NCBI GenBank assembly: GCA_017640725.1
Contig: JAEPQB010000001.1
Span: 1,178,001-1,242,000, forward strand
Direction: 5' to 3'
From: Kordiimonadaceae bacterium
Lineage (GTDB): Bacteria; Pseudomonadota; Alphaproteobacteria; Sphingomonadales; Kordiimonadaceae
Length of the DNA stretch: 64,000 bases
Each line of letters starts with the position of its first letter. Position 1 is the stretch's first letter. The position numbers and the translations under genes are program-made. Below the pieces are notes generated by a model. The model was given only the letters and a program-made list of their open reading frames with translations. It was not told the origin of the DNA and made no database searches. This document shows, in pieces, positions 53,097 through 63,500 of the stretch.

Positions 53097-54047
53097 TTAC
53101 CGGGTGACCATGTTCACAAAGGTGCGGACCTGCTGGATGTAATAGGCCTCATCCGCCGCCATAGTGGCGTGGCCGGCGTTGGGCAGGATAGTGACTTGTG
53201 CACTGTCAATCATGCCACCGAAGGCATGACAGCTTTTGGGCGCCGCTTCATCAAACTCACCGCAGAGGATGAGAGTGGGCGCCTTGATGTCACCAAGCTT
53301 CGGCGTGAGGTCATAATCCTTCAGCGTGCCGATACCGAAAAAGTCGGTTGGGCCCCACATGTTCAGATACATCTCGCTGTTGCCACTGGGTCCGCCCGCA
53401 CGGTGGCCATTGTCGGTACAATGGCCAACCCGGCACATATGCCGGTCGTAAAACTGCTGGGCCGCCTCTCTATATTCCTTGCTGGCCATGGTCTTGTCGT
53501 TTTTATGCCGCTCCAGCACCTCCTGAGTTTCCTCCGGCAGCGCATCAATCCACGCGGCATTGTCCGCGTTCCAAATGGGTGTGGAGATCAGTGGACTTGA
53601 GAGAATGGCACCAACGAGGCCATCAGGGTTACGCACGGCATACTCGGCGGCCACCGTGCCGCCCCAGCTATGGCCGGCCATAATCACTTCATCAAGGCCA
53701 AGAGCTTTTCTGATGTGGTCAATCTCGTCGACAAAGCGCTGAACTTTCCAGGTGTCCTGGCCGTCTGGCCGGTCTGAGTTTCCCGTGCCCAACTGGTCAT
53801 AAAGAATTACCGGAAAAGTGTCCGCCAGTGCAACATAAGGCAGGTTGCCACGATGGGTGCCGCCGGGGCCACCATGCGCCACAATGATTGCGGGCACTTT
53901 GCCAAGATGTTTTGAACCATTCATGCGGTACCAGATGCGGCCACCGTCGACCTGAATGTAGCCAGAGATCTCCGGGTCTTGGTGTGCGGTCGCTGGCACC
54001 CACAATGTGAAGAGCATCAAAGCGGCCAGAGCAATTCTCAACATCAT
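53097..54047 (-). CDS. Exported proline iminopeptidase-like alpha/beta hydrolase
   Basis: A 316-residue protein with a signal peptide (about 1-21, ending ATA-HQ). The hydrolase core has the oxyanion HGGPGG, the elbow AGHSWGG (Ser 127) and a late GHATM segment for the His. The layout matches the proline iminopeptidase (peptidase S33) family, here exported. The peptide or other substrate is unknown. Confidence 0.88.
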   Translation of the reverse strand: MMLRIALAALMLFTLWVPATAHQDPEISGYIQVDGGRIWYRMNGSKHLGKVPAIIVAHGGPGGTHRGNLPYVALADTFPVILYDQLGTGNSDRPDGQDTWKVQRFVDEIDHIRKALGLDEVIMAGHSWGGTVAAEYAVRNPDGLVGAILSSPLISTPIWNADNAAWIDALPEETQEVLERHKNDKTMASKEYREAAQQFYDRHMCRVGHCTDNGHRAGGPSGNSEMYLNMWGPTDFFGIGTLKDYDLTPKLGDIKAPTLILCGEFDEAAPKSCHAFGGMIDSAQVTILPNAGHATMAADEAYYIQQVRTFVNMVTR

Positions 54048-54133
54048 CGATCCATCTCCAAAACATCAGGTTGCGAGATAAAGAGATTAGGCGGTGCTGC
54101 AGCATGCAGCAAATAGTCTTTTTTGCGCCGCCT

Positions 54134-54160
54134 TGTCACACTTTCTGGTCGTGGGTCGTC
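54134..54160 (+). promoter_or_regulatory. ECF41-type sigma factor promoter
   Basis: TGTCACA (54134-54140), a 16-base spacer, then CGTC (54157-54160). These are the -35 and -10 sequences described for promoters of the ECF41 sigma group. It precedes the three-gene operon that ends in an ECF41-type sigma gene, so positive autoregulation is expected. The match to known motif and spacing is direct; the activity is inferred. Confidence 0.8.
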
Positions 54161-54191
54161 TTAATTTCAGAACACAACACTGGACTTTGTG

Positions 54192-54608
54192 ATGACAGAA
54201 AATCAGACCGCCAATTGGCAACGACTTTTGGGAGCCCTGTTAGCCCTGCTGTTTTTTGTGCTCGCCGCACAAATGCTGTTCCAGCCAGAAGACTGGTATC
54301 AGGGCACGCCGGGCGTGCCGGAAACCGGCCCGATAAACGTGCATTTTATCCGCGACATTGGTGCCGCGTTTTTGATGTCCTGCGCAGCCTTCACGCTGTT
54401 TGCAATTCGCAAAACACCTTGGGAAGTAGTTGCCTTGGGCGCCATTTTTCCCGGGATTCACGGCGGCATTCATGCCTTTGGCCTTCTGACAGGTCACAGC
54501 CACGCCAGCGTGGCTGTCGATTTTTTTGGTGTTGTTGTTCCCGGCTTGCTGGCTGTGCTTCTGGCATTGCTTGCCCGCCACAATCAAACGAAGAAAGGAC
54601 AAAAATGA
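54192..54608 (+). CDS. Small membrane protein, first gene of the ECF41 operon
   Basis: A 138-residue protein with four hydrophobic segments (about residues 9-26, 52-70, 76-95 and 107-127) and a conserved-looking INVHFIRDIGAAF and GGIHAFGLLTGH. I do not recognise the family. It begins about 30 bases after the ECF41 promoter. The next gene starts inside its stop codon (ATGA). Confidence 0.75.
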   Translation: MTENQTANWQRLLGALLALLFFVLAAQMLFQPEDWYQGTPGVPETGPINVHFIRDIGAAFLMSCAAFTLFAIRKTPWEVVALGAIFPGIHGGIHAFGLLTGHSHASVAVDFFGVVVPGLLAVLLALLARHNQTKKGQK

Positions 54609-55144
54609 TTACTTGGTTGTTCAACAAGGCCATAAATCAGACCGAGCGCGACACAGCATATTCTGGTGATTACCTGCGAGATGTTTTGGCCACATCAAAA
54701 ATGGGCTTTTTCAAACTGACGCTCGCTTTTCTGGTGCCGCACCCGAAACACGCAAGCAAACAGCTTCATCAGGTGGCACAGCTCGGCGCGATCCAGCAAG
54801 AATCTTGCGGCCCATGCCTCGAGATATCCAAGTCTTTTGCCATCGCAACTGGCGTTTCCAAAACGACGGTCCAGCGACTATTGCTTGCACCTGAGACTGT
54901 GGAGCCGCTCACACGGGCGGCTTTTCTCCTGGGCCGCCATGTAGCTGGCGGTGAGCCACTTTTGGAGGCAAGCAAAACGCTCCTCGAAAAGGAGCTTGGC
55001 AAACATGGCCTGGTGGAATTGACCGTGTCTGCGGCTGCAGTGCGAATCTATCCGGCGCTAAAGCGCGGTATGGGCTATGCTGATATGTGCGCAATACCAG
55101 ATCTGAAAATCGTGGAAGATATCGGTGAACGGCATACAGCCTGA
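54605..55144 (+). CDS. AhpD-like / carboxymuconolactone decarboxylase-type protein
   Basis: A 179-residue helical protein. ESCGPCLEISKSFAIA contains a CxxC pair (C68, C71) in the AhpD-like position, which in the family acts in peroxide-linked thiol exchange. ECF41 operons usually include a protein of this carboxymuconolactone-decarboxylase class, so context and motif agree. The start at 54605 overlaps the previous gene by 4 bases; its stop overlaps the sigma gene by 20. An unsupported longer reading begins at 54071. Confidence 0.8.
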   Translation: MITWLFNKAINQTERDTAYSGDYLRDVLATSKMGFFKLTLAFLVPHPKHASKQLHQVAQLGAIQQESCGPCLEISKSFAIATGVSKTTVQRLLLAPETVEPLTRAAFLLGRHVAGGEPLLEASKTLLEKELGKHGLVELTVSAAAVRIYPALKRGMGYADMCAIPDLKIVEDIGERHTA

Positions 55145-56006
55145 ATTTGAAGAGTTGCGGCCCTATTTGATGGGGCTTGCCTACAGAATCCTCGGCAGTC
55201 GCTCAGACGCCGAGGACGCTGTCCAGGACACCTGGCTCCGATTGCAGAAACATCAGCAGCAACCTGACAACATCAAAGCCTGGCTCACAAGAGTTTGTAC
55301 AAACATTTGCCTCGACAGCTTGCGGAAGCTGAAGCGGGAACGGCAAAACTATGATGGCCCCTGGTTACCGGACCCCGTGTGCATGCCAGCTGACATTAGC
55401 CCGTCTGGGCCAGAACTTGCGGAGTCTTTGCAGCTTGCCTATCTGCTTCTACTTGAAAGACTGACACCGACAGAGCGCGCGAGCTTTCTTCTGCATGATG
55501 TTTTTGGATACTCCTTTGCAGAGATTGCCAGCATTTTAAAAACAGATATCCAAACTTCTCGTCAGCACGCTTCACGTGCGCGAAAACACCTGAAGGCCAA
55601 CAAAACACGCTTCGATACTTCCCATGAAGACATAGCTACACTGGGTCTTCATGTTCAAAAAGCGCTCGCCCAAGGTGATATCGCTGGCATGGTGAGGCAT
55701 TTGGCGTCTGATGTTGAACTGTGGGCGGACGGTGGCGGCAAAGCCCTTGCCGCGCGCAATGTAATTGTTGGGCCAGAGAAGGTGGCCGCCTTCTTTGCCG
55801 GAATCTATCGAAAATCCCCGGACGACATGACAGCCGCACACGAATTGGTCAATGGCCAACCGAGTATTCGAATCCTGGACCAAGAGGGGCAAACCGTCTC
55901 TTTATTAACCATCAGCTGCAATAGCGATGGTAAGATCAACTATGTTATGGCGCACCGTAACCCCGACAAGCTGAATATGTTCAACGCGCGCACCAACCTG
56001 ATTTAG
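55125..56006 (+). CDS. ECF41-type sigma factor with SnoaL-like C-terminal domain
   Basis: A 293-residue sigma factor. Region 2 (about 8-75) and region 4 (about 105-160, LTPTERASFLLHDVFGYSFAEIASILKT) are present, and the C-terminal SnoaL-like extension has the two ECF41 motifs DGGGK (202-206) and NPDKL (279-283). In this group the extension takes the place of an anti-sigma factor and controls activity. It starts with GTG after GGAAGATATCG. The inducing signal is unknown. Confidence 0.95.
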   Translation: MNGIQPEFEELRPYLMGLAYRILGSRSDAEDAVQDTWLRLQKHQQQPDNIKAWLTRVCTNICLDSLRKLKRERQNYDGPWLPDPVCMPADISPSGPELAESLQLAYLLLLERLTPTERASFLLHDVFGYSFAEIASILKTDIQTSRQHASRARKHLKANKTRFDTSHEDIATLGLHVQKALAQGDIAGMVRHLASDVELWADGGGKALAARNVIVGPEKVAAFFAGIYRKSPDDMTAAHELVNGQPSIRILDQEGQTVSLLTISCNSDGKINYVMAHRNPDKLNMFNARTNLI

Positions 56007-56142
56007 TGGACACAACCACCCAAATATTCCTGATTTTCCGAATTATTCATGGATATTCAGCTAGTATTCTATGCAAGACTTCAAAAGACTTCGCTGTGTT
56101 ATCAATGACTAACGGCCCCAATGAGGGCATCAGGAGACCAAC

Positions 56143-56826
56143 ATGAAGTTTGGCGATTATTTACGACAGATCCGCGATCAGCACGGCTGGACCCAGCCCG
56201 AGGCGGCAGCGAAGGCAAACATCGAGCAGTCCTATCTCTCTAAATTGGAGACGGGCAAATCTTATCCGTCTGAAGATATTTTCGAACGGCTTGTAAAAGC
56301 CTATTCACTCGACGTGCGGGAGATGGCGACCAGCATCTTCTCAGCAGAACTTGATAAATTGAGGGAAATTGGCGAAGTGAGGGCGGTTGTTCTTCAGCGG
56401 CAGCAAAAAGAGGCTGGCTTTGTGCGGAGTTGGCTTATAGCTGGCCTCATTATGCTTATGCTCGGCGGCGGCATGCTTGGATTGGCTTCAAGCACCAAAG
56501 AAGACGTGATGATGATGTATCATTACCAGTCCGAAGGCGTCATCAAGTCTGATGAACCGCCGATGATTTATCAGTTTATGAAAGCTGGCAGTCCGGACAA
56601 GGACGGTAAGACATACGGCGACAGGGTGGACTATGAATATGCGATTTCACCCGACAACCGCGGAGATAACTATATTGAACGCGTTGAGGGTGGCTACCGC
56701 CAGTTTGTTTTGTATCAAACAAAAGAGCACCACCATCCAACGCTACTCTCTTGGCATTATGCCTTCGGCTTTATGTTTGTGGTTGGCGGGCTTGGTTGCT
56801 TCTTCATTAGCCGACGCTGGCGCTAA
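56143..56826 (+). CDS. Membrane-anchored XRE-family regulator
   Basis: A 227-residue protein. An N-terminal XRE helix-turn-helix (residues about 4-60, with HGWTQPEAAAKANIEQSYLS and LETGKSYPS) is followed by a possible coiled linker, a membrane helix (about 95-115), a soluble segment of about 85 residues, presumably periplasmic, and a second helix (about 203-222). The arrangement suggests a one-component regulator that senses outside the membrane. CAGGAGACCAAC precedes the ATG; a terminator follows. Confidence 0.85.
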   Translation: MKFGDYLRQIRDQHGWTQPEAAAKANIEQSYLSKLETGKSYPSEDIFERLVKAYSLDVREMATSIFSAELDKLREIGEVRAVVLQRQQKEAGFVRSWLIAGLIMLMLGGGMLGLASSTKEDVMMMYHYQSEGVIKSDEPPMIYQFMKAGSPDKDGKTYGDRVDYEYAISPDNRGDNYIERVEGGYRQFVLYQTKEHHHPTLLSWHYAFGFMFVVGGLGCFFISRRWR

Positions 56827-56842
56827 TCCAGCTCAAAACAGC

Positions 56843-56872
56843 AAAACCGGCCCTGTTTGGGCCGGTTTTTTT
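56843..56872 (+). terminator. Rho-independent terminator after the XRE gene
   Basis: AACCGGCCC / GGGCCGGTT stem with a five-base loop and a run of seven T, 16 bases past the XRE stop. Confidence 0.92.
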
Positions 56873-56936
56873 GTTGCGCCAAGCACGACACTGAAACACA
56901 ATCAAGGCACCATAGTTCGCAATATAGGAACAAAAA

Positions 56937-57839
56937 ATGGACCTTGTTGGAATGCGCACCTTCTGCCGCACGGTAGAAGAAGGCAACTTAACGGCCGCTG
57001 CAAAAGCACTGCACATCACCAAATCTGTTGCGTCCCGGCGCATTCAAACACTTGAAGATGATTTGGGTGTGCGCTTGCTTGCGCGCACAACCCGTGGTGT
57101 CACCCCCACGGACGCCGGCACCCAGTTCTATGAGCGTGCGCTCACCATTCTCTCAGACGTAGAAGACGCCAAACAGTCTGTTAAAACGGCAAGCGACAAT
57201 CTGGTAGGCCACCTGCGCATCACGGCGCCGCGCAGCTTTTCAGATATTGACCTGCATGAGCCACTCACAGCCTTTATGCGCGAAAACCCCGGCCTTACCT
57301 TTGAACTTCATTTGTCGGACGAGCGTGTGGATGTCATCGGCGGCGGCTATGACCTGGCAATAAGGGTCGCTCAGGGCCTTAATGACACCAGCCTCATCGC
57401 TAAAAAACTCACAAACATTCGGCCACTGGTGGTTGCGAGCCCGGGCTATCTGGAAGAGAACGGAACGCCGCAAAAACCAGAAGACTTAAAGGACCATAAT
57501 TGCGTTTTTTACGCCAATGTCACGGCGGCTGAGCAATGGAGGTTTAATGGCCCTGATGGGGCCAAGGCCGTTCGCGTGGGTGGCACAATGACCACCAATT
57601 CCGGGGTGATGCAGCTTGCCATCGCGCGCGCCGGTCTTGCGATTGCGGCGCTGCCTGAGTTTTTTCTGCGTGATGCGCTCAAAAACGGTGACGTGGTCAC
57701 CATTTTAGATGAATGGGACAGGCCTGAAAGCGGCCTTTATGCGCTATATCCGGAACGCCGGCTGTTGCCCACCAAAGTACGCACCTTGATCGATTTTCTG
57801 GCGGCCTGGTTTGCATCCAACAATTCGGGAAAGTCATAA
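56937..57839 (+). CDS. LysR family transcriptional regulator
   Basis: A 300-residue regulator. The helix-turn-helix is FCRTVEEGNLTAAAKALHIT followed by KSVASRRIQTLEDDLGVRLL. The effector domain begins at HLRITAPRSFSDIDLH and looks like the CrgA/DsdC-like group. A 3-base gap separates it from the Gfo/Idh/MocA oxidoreductase on the same strand, an operon that suggests local control of sugar or polyol metabolism. Confidence 0.93.
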   Translation: MDLVGMRTFCRTVEEGNLTAAAKALHITKSVASRRIQTLEDDLGVRLLARTTRGVTPTDAGTQFYERALTILSDVEDAKQSVKTASDNLVGHLRITAPRSFSDIDLHEPLTAFMRENPGLTFELHLSDERVDVIGGGYDLAIRVAQGLNDTSLIAKKLTNIRPLVVASPGYLEENGTPQKPEDLKDHNCVFYANVTAAEQWRFNGPDGAKAVRVGGTMTTNSGVMQLAIARAGLAIAALPEFFLRDALKNGDVVTILDEWDRPESGLYALYPERRLLPTKVRTLIDFLAAWFASNNSGKS

Positions 57840-57842
57840 ACC

Positions 57843-58838
57843 ATGACGGAAAACACCAACAGCCCTGTTCGTTGGGGCATTATGGCCACCGGGAAAATTG
57901 CCGCCGCTATGGTGAGCGAAGCGCGTTTGGTCAGGAGCGCTCATGTGCAAGCGGTGGCTTCCAGGGATATCGCCAAAGCTGAAGCTTTTGCCGCCACTCA
58001 CACCATACCAAAGGCGCACGGGAGTTATGAGGCCCTCGCAAATGACCCGGACGTTGACCTTATATACGTTGCGACCCCGCACAACAGTCACTACGACCTT
58101 CTCAAACTGTGCTTGAATGCGGGCAAGCATGTTCTGTGTGAAAAACCGTTGGTTCTGAATGCCGAGCAGGCACAAAACTGCGCGTACCTTGCTGAGGAAA
58201 AAAATGTCTTCCTCATGGAAGCGCTTTGGACCCGGTTTTTCCCGGCCATTCACCAGATGCAGGCGTGGATCAAAGCGGGGCGCATCGGTGCGGTACGCCG
58301 CATAAGCGCAGACTTCAGCTTCAAGGCTCATTTTGACCCCAAGGGACGGCTGTTTGATCCGGCGCTCGCAGGCGGTGCCCTTTTGGATCTGGGCATTTAC
58401 CCGCTGTCCCTGGCCATAGGGTTGCTGGGCAAGCCTACCGAAATTAAAGGTGAGGCCGTGATGGGCGAAACCGGCGTTGACGAAGAGGATAAAATCCTGT
58501 TGCGTTTCCCCGGTGGCGCCACGGCTTCGCTCAGGTGTGGCCTAAGGGAAACACGGCCGGTGCTGGCGACGATTGACGGTGACCGGGGGCGAATTACCCT
58601 GCATGAGCGTTTCCATCACCCCAAAAAAATTACGCTTGAGCCCATTGGCGGTGAATCTGAAACGCTTGAGTTTCCCTGCGAGGCAAACGGCTACCATTAT
58701 CAGATTGCCGCGGTGAACCAAGCCATTCAGCAGGGCTTAACCGAACACCCTTTGATGCCGATGAGCGAAACCATCAGGGTCGCCAGAGTGATGGATCAGC
58801 TTAGAGCTTCCTGGGGCTTAAAATACCCCGACGAATAA
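57843..58838 (+). CDS. Gfo/Idh/MocA family oxidoreductase
   Basis: A 331-residue NAD(P)-dependent dehydrogenase. The Rossmann start is VRWGIMATGKIAAAMVSEA, with the catalytic EKP (HVLCEKPLVL) and the Gfo/Idh/MocA C-terminal beta-sheet domain starting near RRISADFSF. It resembles trans-dihydrobenzenediol dehydrogenase-like members. It begins 3 bases after the LysR gene. Confidence 0.92.
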   Translation: MTENTNSPVRWGIMATGKIAAAMVSEARLVRSAHVQAVASRDIAKAEAFAATHTIPKAHGSYEALANDPDVDLIYVATPHNSHYDLLKLCLNAGKHVLCEKPLVLNAEQAQNCAYLAEEKNVFLMEALWTRFFPAIHQMQAWIKAGRIGAVRRISADFSFKAHFDPKGRLFDPALAGGALLDLGIYPLSLAIGLLGKPTEIKGEAVMGETGVDEEDKILLRFPGGATASLRCGLRETRPVLATIDGDRGRITLHERFHHPKKITLEPIGGESETLEFPCEANGYHYQIAAVNQAIQQGLTEHPLMPMSETIRVARVMDQLRASWGLKYPDE

Positions 58839-58939
58839 TGTACGCGTTCGCCTGAATGCAACACCGGTTTGCGGGCTTCGGCGCTACCATCCCTGCCGGC
58901 CTCCACCTACATTTGCTGCAGCAAACAAGGAGACAAGAC

Positions 58940-59923
58940 ATGGGCTTGCTGGTTGAAGGCAAATGGGTGGATGAATGGTATGACACAAAGTCCACAGGTG
59001 GTCGCTTTGTCCGCAAAGAAAGCCAGTTCAGAAACTGGGTGACAGCGGACGGCAGTGCTGGCCCCACAGGTGAAGCGGGCTTCAAAGCTGAGGCCGGCCG
59101 ATACCATCTTTACGTATCATATGCTTGCCCCTGGGCGCATCGCGCGCTCATTATGCGCACCCTCAAGGGCCTCGAAGGCATGATCTCAGTTTCTGTTGTT
59201 GGCATGACAATGCTGGAGCACGGCTGGACGTTCGATCAAACCGACGGCAGCACAGGTGATCCGCTTTTTGGCAGCAGTTTCATGCATGAAATCTACACAA
59301 AAGCTGACCCCAACTATACTGGTCGCGTCACTGTTCCTGTCCTATGGGACAAACAGCAGGGCACGATTGTCAGCAACGAATCCGCCGATATTATTCGCAT
59401 GTTCAACAGCGCTTTTGACCAAGTCGGCGCAACAGCCGGGGATTATTGGCCAGCGCACCTGCGCGCCGACATTGAGCCCGTGAATGACCGCATTTATCAC
59501 ACCGTCAATAACGGCGTGTACAAAAGTGGCTTTGCCACGTCGCAGGACGCATATGAAGAAGCGCTCTATCCGCTTTTTGACAGCCTCGACTGGCTCGAAG
59601 ACCGGTTAGCAAGCCGTCGTTTCCTAATGGGCGACACGCTCACTGAAGCAGACATCCGCCTGTTCACAACCCTTGTGCGCTTTGACCCCGTATATGTTGG
59701 GCATTTCAAATGCAACCTCAGACGACTTGTGGATTATCCAAATCTTTGGGCCTATACGCGCGACATTTATGGCCTGCCTGGTGTTGCTGAAACCGTGCAC
59801 ATGGACCATATCAAAATCCACTATTACGGCAGTCACAAAAGCATTAACCCCTCAGGTGTCGTGCCCACTGGACCGGATATTGATTTTGCAGAACCGCAAG
59901 ACAGAGCGAGATTGACTGCTTAG
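58940..59923 (+). CDS. Glutathionyl-hydroquinone reductase
   Basis: A 327-residue GST-like enzyme of the Xi class that reduces glutathionyl-hydroquinones. The catalytic motif is YACPWAHRAL (Cys 63), and the tryptophan-rich flanks and C-terminal segment HMDHIKIHYYGSHKSINP match YqjG/ECM4. AAGGAGACAAGAC precedes the ATG at 58940. The end overlaps the convergent membrane protein gene by 4 bases. Confidence 0.95.
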   Translation: MGLLVEGKWVDEWYDTKSTGGRFVRKESQFRNWVTADGSAGPTGEAGFKAEAGRYHLYVSYACPWAHRALIMRTLKGLEGMISVSVVGMTMLEHGWTFDQTDGSTGDPLFGSSFMHEIYTKADPNYTGRVTVPVLWDKQQGTIVSNESADIIRMFNSAFDQVGATAGDYWPAHLRADIEPVNDRIYHTVNNGVYKSGFATSQDAYEEALYPLFDSLDWLEDRLASRRFLMGDTLTEADIRLFTTLVRFDPVYVGHFKCNLRRLVDYPNLWAYTRDIYGLPGVAETVHMDHIKIHYYGSHKSINPSGVVPTGPDIDFAEPQDRARLTA

Positions 59924-60525
59924 TTTTCTTTTGGGGGAAGCTTGCAAAAGTCCACTTCAACCGGTTCGCTCTCAAAGTCAGTTTCAAAACACTCATCAAG
60001 AAGCGAGCAATAGCAGCCTGTCGCAGTGAGTTTGAAACGCGCAACATCAAGCTTGTTCCACAGGTCTTCGTTTGCATCTGTTTTGGGAATGGAAAAAACC
60101 AGCTTGTCCTCGCCCGCGGGAATAATCGCGGGCACCGGGTTGCCGGTCACAATATTGCTGAATTTTGCCGTAACGCGCCCATTTTCGTCAAAAGGCGTTT
60201 CCCCCTCTTCCAAACAGCATAATCGAAGTACGTTGTTGATATTGCGCACAGATTGGCCATCATAATACATCTGAAAAGCCTTCACATGGGCTGGGCCAAC
60301 ACCAGCGTTCTGCATCTGCCAATACAAGACCAGTTCTTCTTTTTCGATGTTATAATTGCCAGAATTAATCTGCAAATACGGCCAGGTTTCTGCTTTCACC
60401 TGGCGTTCTGCCGCTGTTGACTGAACGTAGGTTGCATAAAAGCTCGCAGCCGAAATCAGGACAGCGCACACTGCAACCATCAGGTTGATGCTGTCCTTAT
60501 CAAACCGCTTTTTCCTGTCCGCCAT
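59920..60525 (-). CDS. Single-pass membrane protein of unknown function
   Basis: A 201-residue protein with one membrane helix (about 15-35), a predicted soluble domain outside (about 40-200), and cysteine-rich segments LRLCCLEEGE and GCYCSLLDEC. No family is recognised. It lies 18 bases after the glutamate dehydrogenase stop on the same strand, so may be cotranscribed. Confidence 0.8.
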   Translation of the reverse strand: MADRKKRFDKDSINLMVAVCAVLISAASFYATYVQSTAAERQVKAETWPYLQINSGNYNIEKEELVLYWQMQNAGVGPAHVKAFQMYYDGQSVRNINNVLRLCCLEEGETPFDENGRVTAKFSNIVTGNPVPAIIPAGEDKLVFSIPKTDANEDLWNKLDVARFKLTATGCYCSLLDECFETDFESEPVEVDFCKLPPKEN

Positions 60526-60543
60526 ATAGGTCCCTCTTCTGTT

Positions 60544-63500
60544 CTACCGGAGGATAGAGCGAAGATGGCGGGCGGCAAAACTCAGTTTCGCCACACTTAA
60601 TGTCCCCGAAGATCTGAGGTCTTCTGCCAAGCGACCCGAACGGATAAGCGTGGTGGCCCGATCCTTCTCCCAGGCGGACACAGCCTGCTTCACCGTTTTG
60701 CGCCCTGCAGATGCGCTGACTTGCTGAACAAGCTGGCGCTGTTGGTCAGCCAGGTCTTCCAGAATGGAGCGCGTCGCCAGCATTTCCCAATGGTCATCAA
60801 GGGCGATACGGTCCGCCCGCTGGCGGAGCCAGTCAAAGTGCAACAAGTCACCCAAGGCAAAATGGACGCCCGCCACATAATCCACGGACTTGCCGGTTTC
60901 TTCCGCCACCATAATGATGTCAGGCCCGGATGCCAGCACTTCAAAGGCAGATACAAACGTTGCCAAATCATGGCCAACACCTGCTGCTTTCAAACTGTCC
61001 CGGCGATCAACAAAAGCGGTCTGTGCCGGCTTGCTCAGCACGCTTTGTTTGATCGCAAACAGCTTCTCAAACGGTGCTTTGAAGCGATCAACCAGATCGC
61101 TCACATTAAACGGCTGCTCAAGGTTCCTCAGCATCCACAAGACCTGAGCCTTCAAGCTGTCTGACACTGACTGGTGCATGTCATACTGGGTGCCGGCAGC
61201 AACTTTATAATCAAGCGCGTTAATGGCATCCCATTGTTGCTGAAGTCCAAATACCTCGCGAACTACCACAAACGCCGCAACAATATCACCGACACCAAGA
61301 CCGGTTTCTTCTTTCACTTCATAAACAAATGTCAAACCTGCCCAGTTGACCACTTCGTTTGCGAGAACTGTTGCGATGATTTCGCGGCGCAGTTGGTGAA
61401 CTGATAATTCGCTTGCAAACTTGTCTCGCAACACGCTTGGGAAACCCCATTCCAGTTCTGGCTGCATCATCGGGTCGTCAATCAGGTCACCCTTAATGAG
61501 CGTATCAAACAGTGACATTTTGGCGTAGGCCATGAGCGTCGAAATCTCAGGGCGGGTCAGGCCCTGCTCGTTGGCTGCCAGCTCGGCAAAACCCTCGTCA
61601 GACGGCAGGAATTCAATCTCGCGGTCAAGGCCACCATCACGCTCTAACGCCTTAATCAGGCCCAAGTGATAGTGCCTTGAGGTGACCGCTTCCGCTTCTG
61701 CAAGCGAGATAGCCTGCGTTTGAAGATAGTTGTCCGAAAGCACAATCTCTGACACTTCATCGGTCATATCCTCAAGAAGCGCATTTCGGTCGTCAGCTTT
61801 AAGAGAACCTTTGCTTATCGCATCAGCAAGCAGGATCTTGATGTTCACTTCTTTGTCTGAACAATCCACGCCAGCTGAGTTGTCGATAAAGTCTGTATTC
61901 AAACGACCGCCACGCTTGGCGAACTCGATGCGGGCTTTTTGGGTCATGCCCAAATTGCCACCTTCCCCCACAACCGTGACCTTCAAATCTTCCGCTGTGA
62001 CACGCAGGGCATCGTTGGCGCGGTCGCCGGCCTGCTGGTCTGTTTCGTCGGTGGCACGTACGTAGGTGCCAATACCGCCGAACCAAAGCAGGTCTGCATT
62101 GGCTTTCAAAATACGGTTTATCAGGTCGGTAGGCGCCAGGCTTGCTTCTTCAATGCCAAGCCAGGTCTTAATCTCAGGCGTCAGCTTGATGGACTTTTCC
62201 GCCCGCGAGAAGATGCCGCCGCCCTTCGAGATAAGTTTCGCATTATAATCTTCCCAAGATGATCCCGCCTTATCGAACAGGCGTTTGCGCTCTTTCCAGG
62301 CTTTGGCTGTATCGCCCGGGTTCGGGTCGATGAAGATGTGCATGTGGTTAAATGCTGCTTGCAGGCGAATTTTTTTCGACAGCAGCATGCCGTTGCCGAA
62401 CACGTCCCCCGACATGTCACCCACACCAATAACCGTGAACTCGTCGTTTTGAACATCCAGACCACGTTCACGGAACAGGCGCTGCACGCTGACCCAGGCC
62501 CCTTTGGCGGTGATTCCCATCTTCTTATGATCATAGCCGGCCGAGCCACCAGAGGCGAACGCATCGCCAAGCCAAAAGCCCCGGCCTTCCGAAATACTGT
62601 TCGAAATATCGGAGAATGTTGCGGTACCTTTGTCGGCAGCAACCACCAAATAGGGGTCATTTCCATCGCGGCGCACGGTTTGTTTTGGCGCAATCGTTTT
62701 GCCGCCCTTCAAGTTATCTGTGACTGACAATAGACTGGTGATGAAGGACCGATAGGACGAAATACCTTCATTGATGAAGGCGTCCCTGCCTCCTGTCGTC
62801 GGCAACTGCTTAGGATAAAAGCCACCTTTGGATCCCTGCGGCACAATCACGGCATTTTTCACCTGCTGTGCTTTCACGAGGCCCAGGATTTCGGTGCGGA
62901 AATCCTCTCGCCGGTCTGACCACCTCAGGCCGCCGCGGGCAATGGGTCCTCCGCGCAAATGCACACCTTCCACTTGCGGCGAGTAAACCCAAATCTCTGC
63001 ATGCGGCCGCGGCAGCGGGGCTTCTTCGACATTGCGGGAACGGATTTTGAAAGCAAGAGCACGTTCATCGACCCGGTCCACAACGCCGTCTTGGAAGAAG
63101 TTGGTGCGCAGCGTGGCCGAAATGACATTCTGATAAGCGCGCAAAATTCGGTCATGGTCGAGGCTGCGTACATTCTCGAGCGCTTTCGCAATATCCGAAT
63201 TTTGTTTGTCCGCTTCTTTGTCCCGGTTGCCTTTGAACGCGGGATCAAACTGCGCTTCAAACAGGGCATAAAGCTCGCGGCTGACCGCACCATGTTCCAC
63301 CATCGTATCGGCGATATAGTCAGGCGTGTAGCCGATGCCGAGCTGGCGCAGATATTTACCGTAAGCCCGCAAAACAAGAATTTGGCTCCAGGTCATCGCA
63401 GACGTAAGAACCAGTTTGTTGAAGCCGTCATTTTCAACAGCCCCCAACCAGACACCCACAAACAAGGCCTCAACGAGCGGTTTAATTTCGGATGCCGTGA

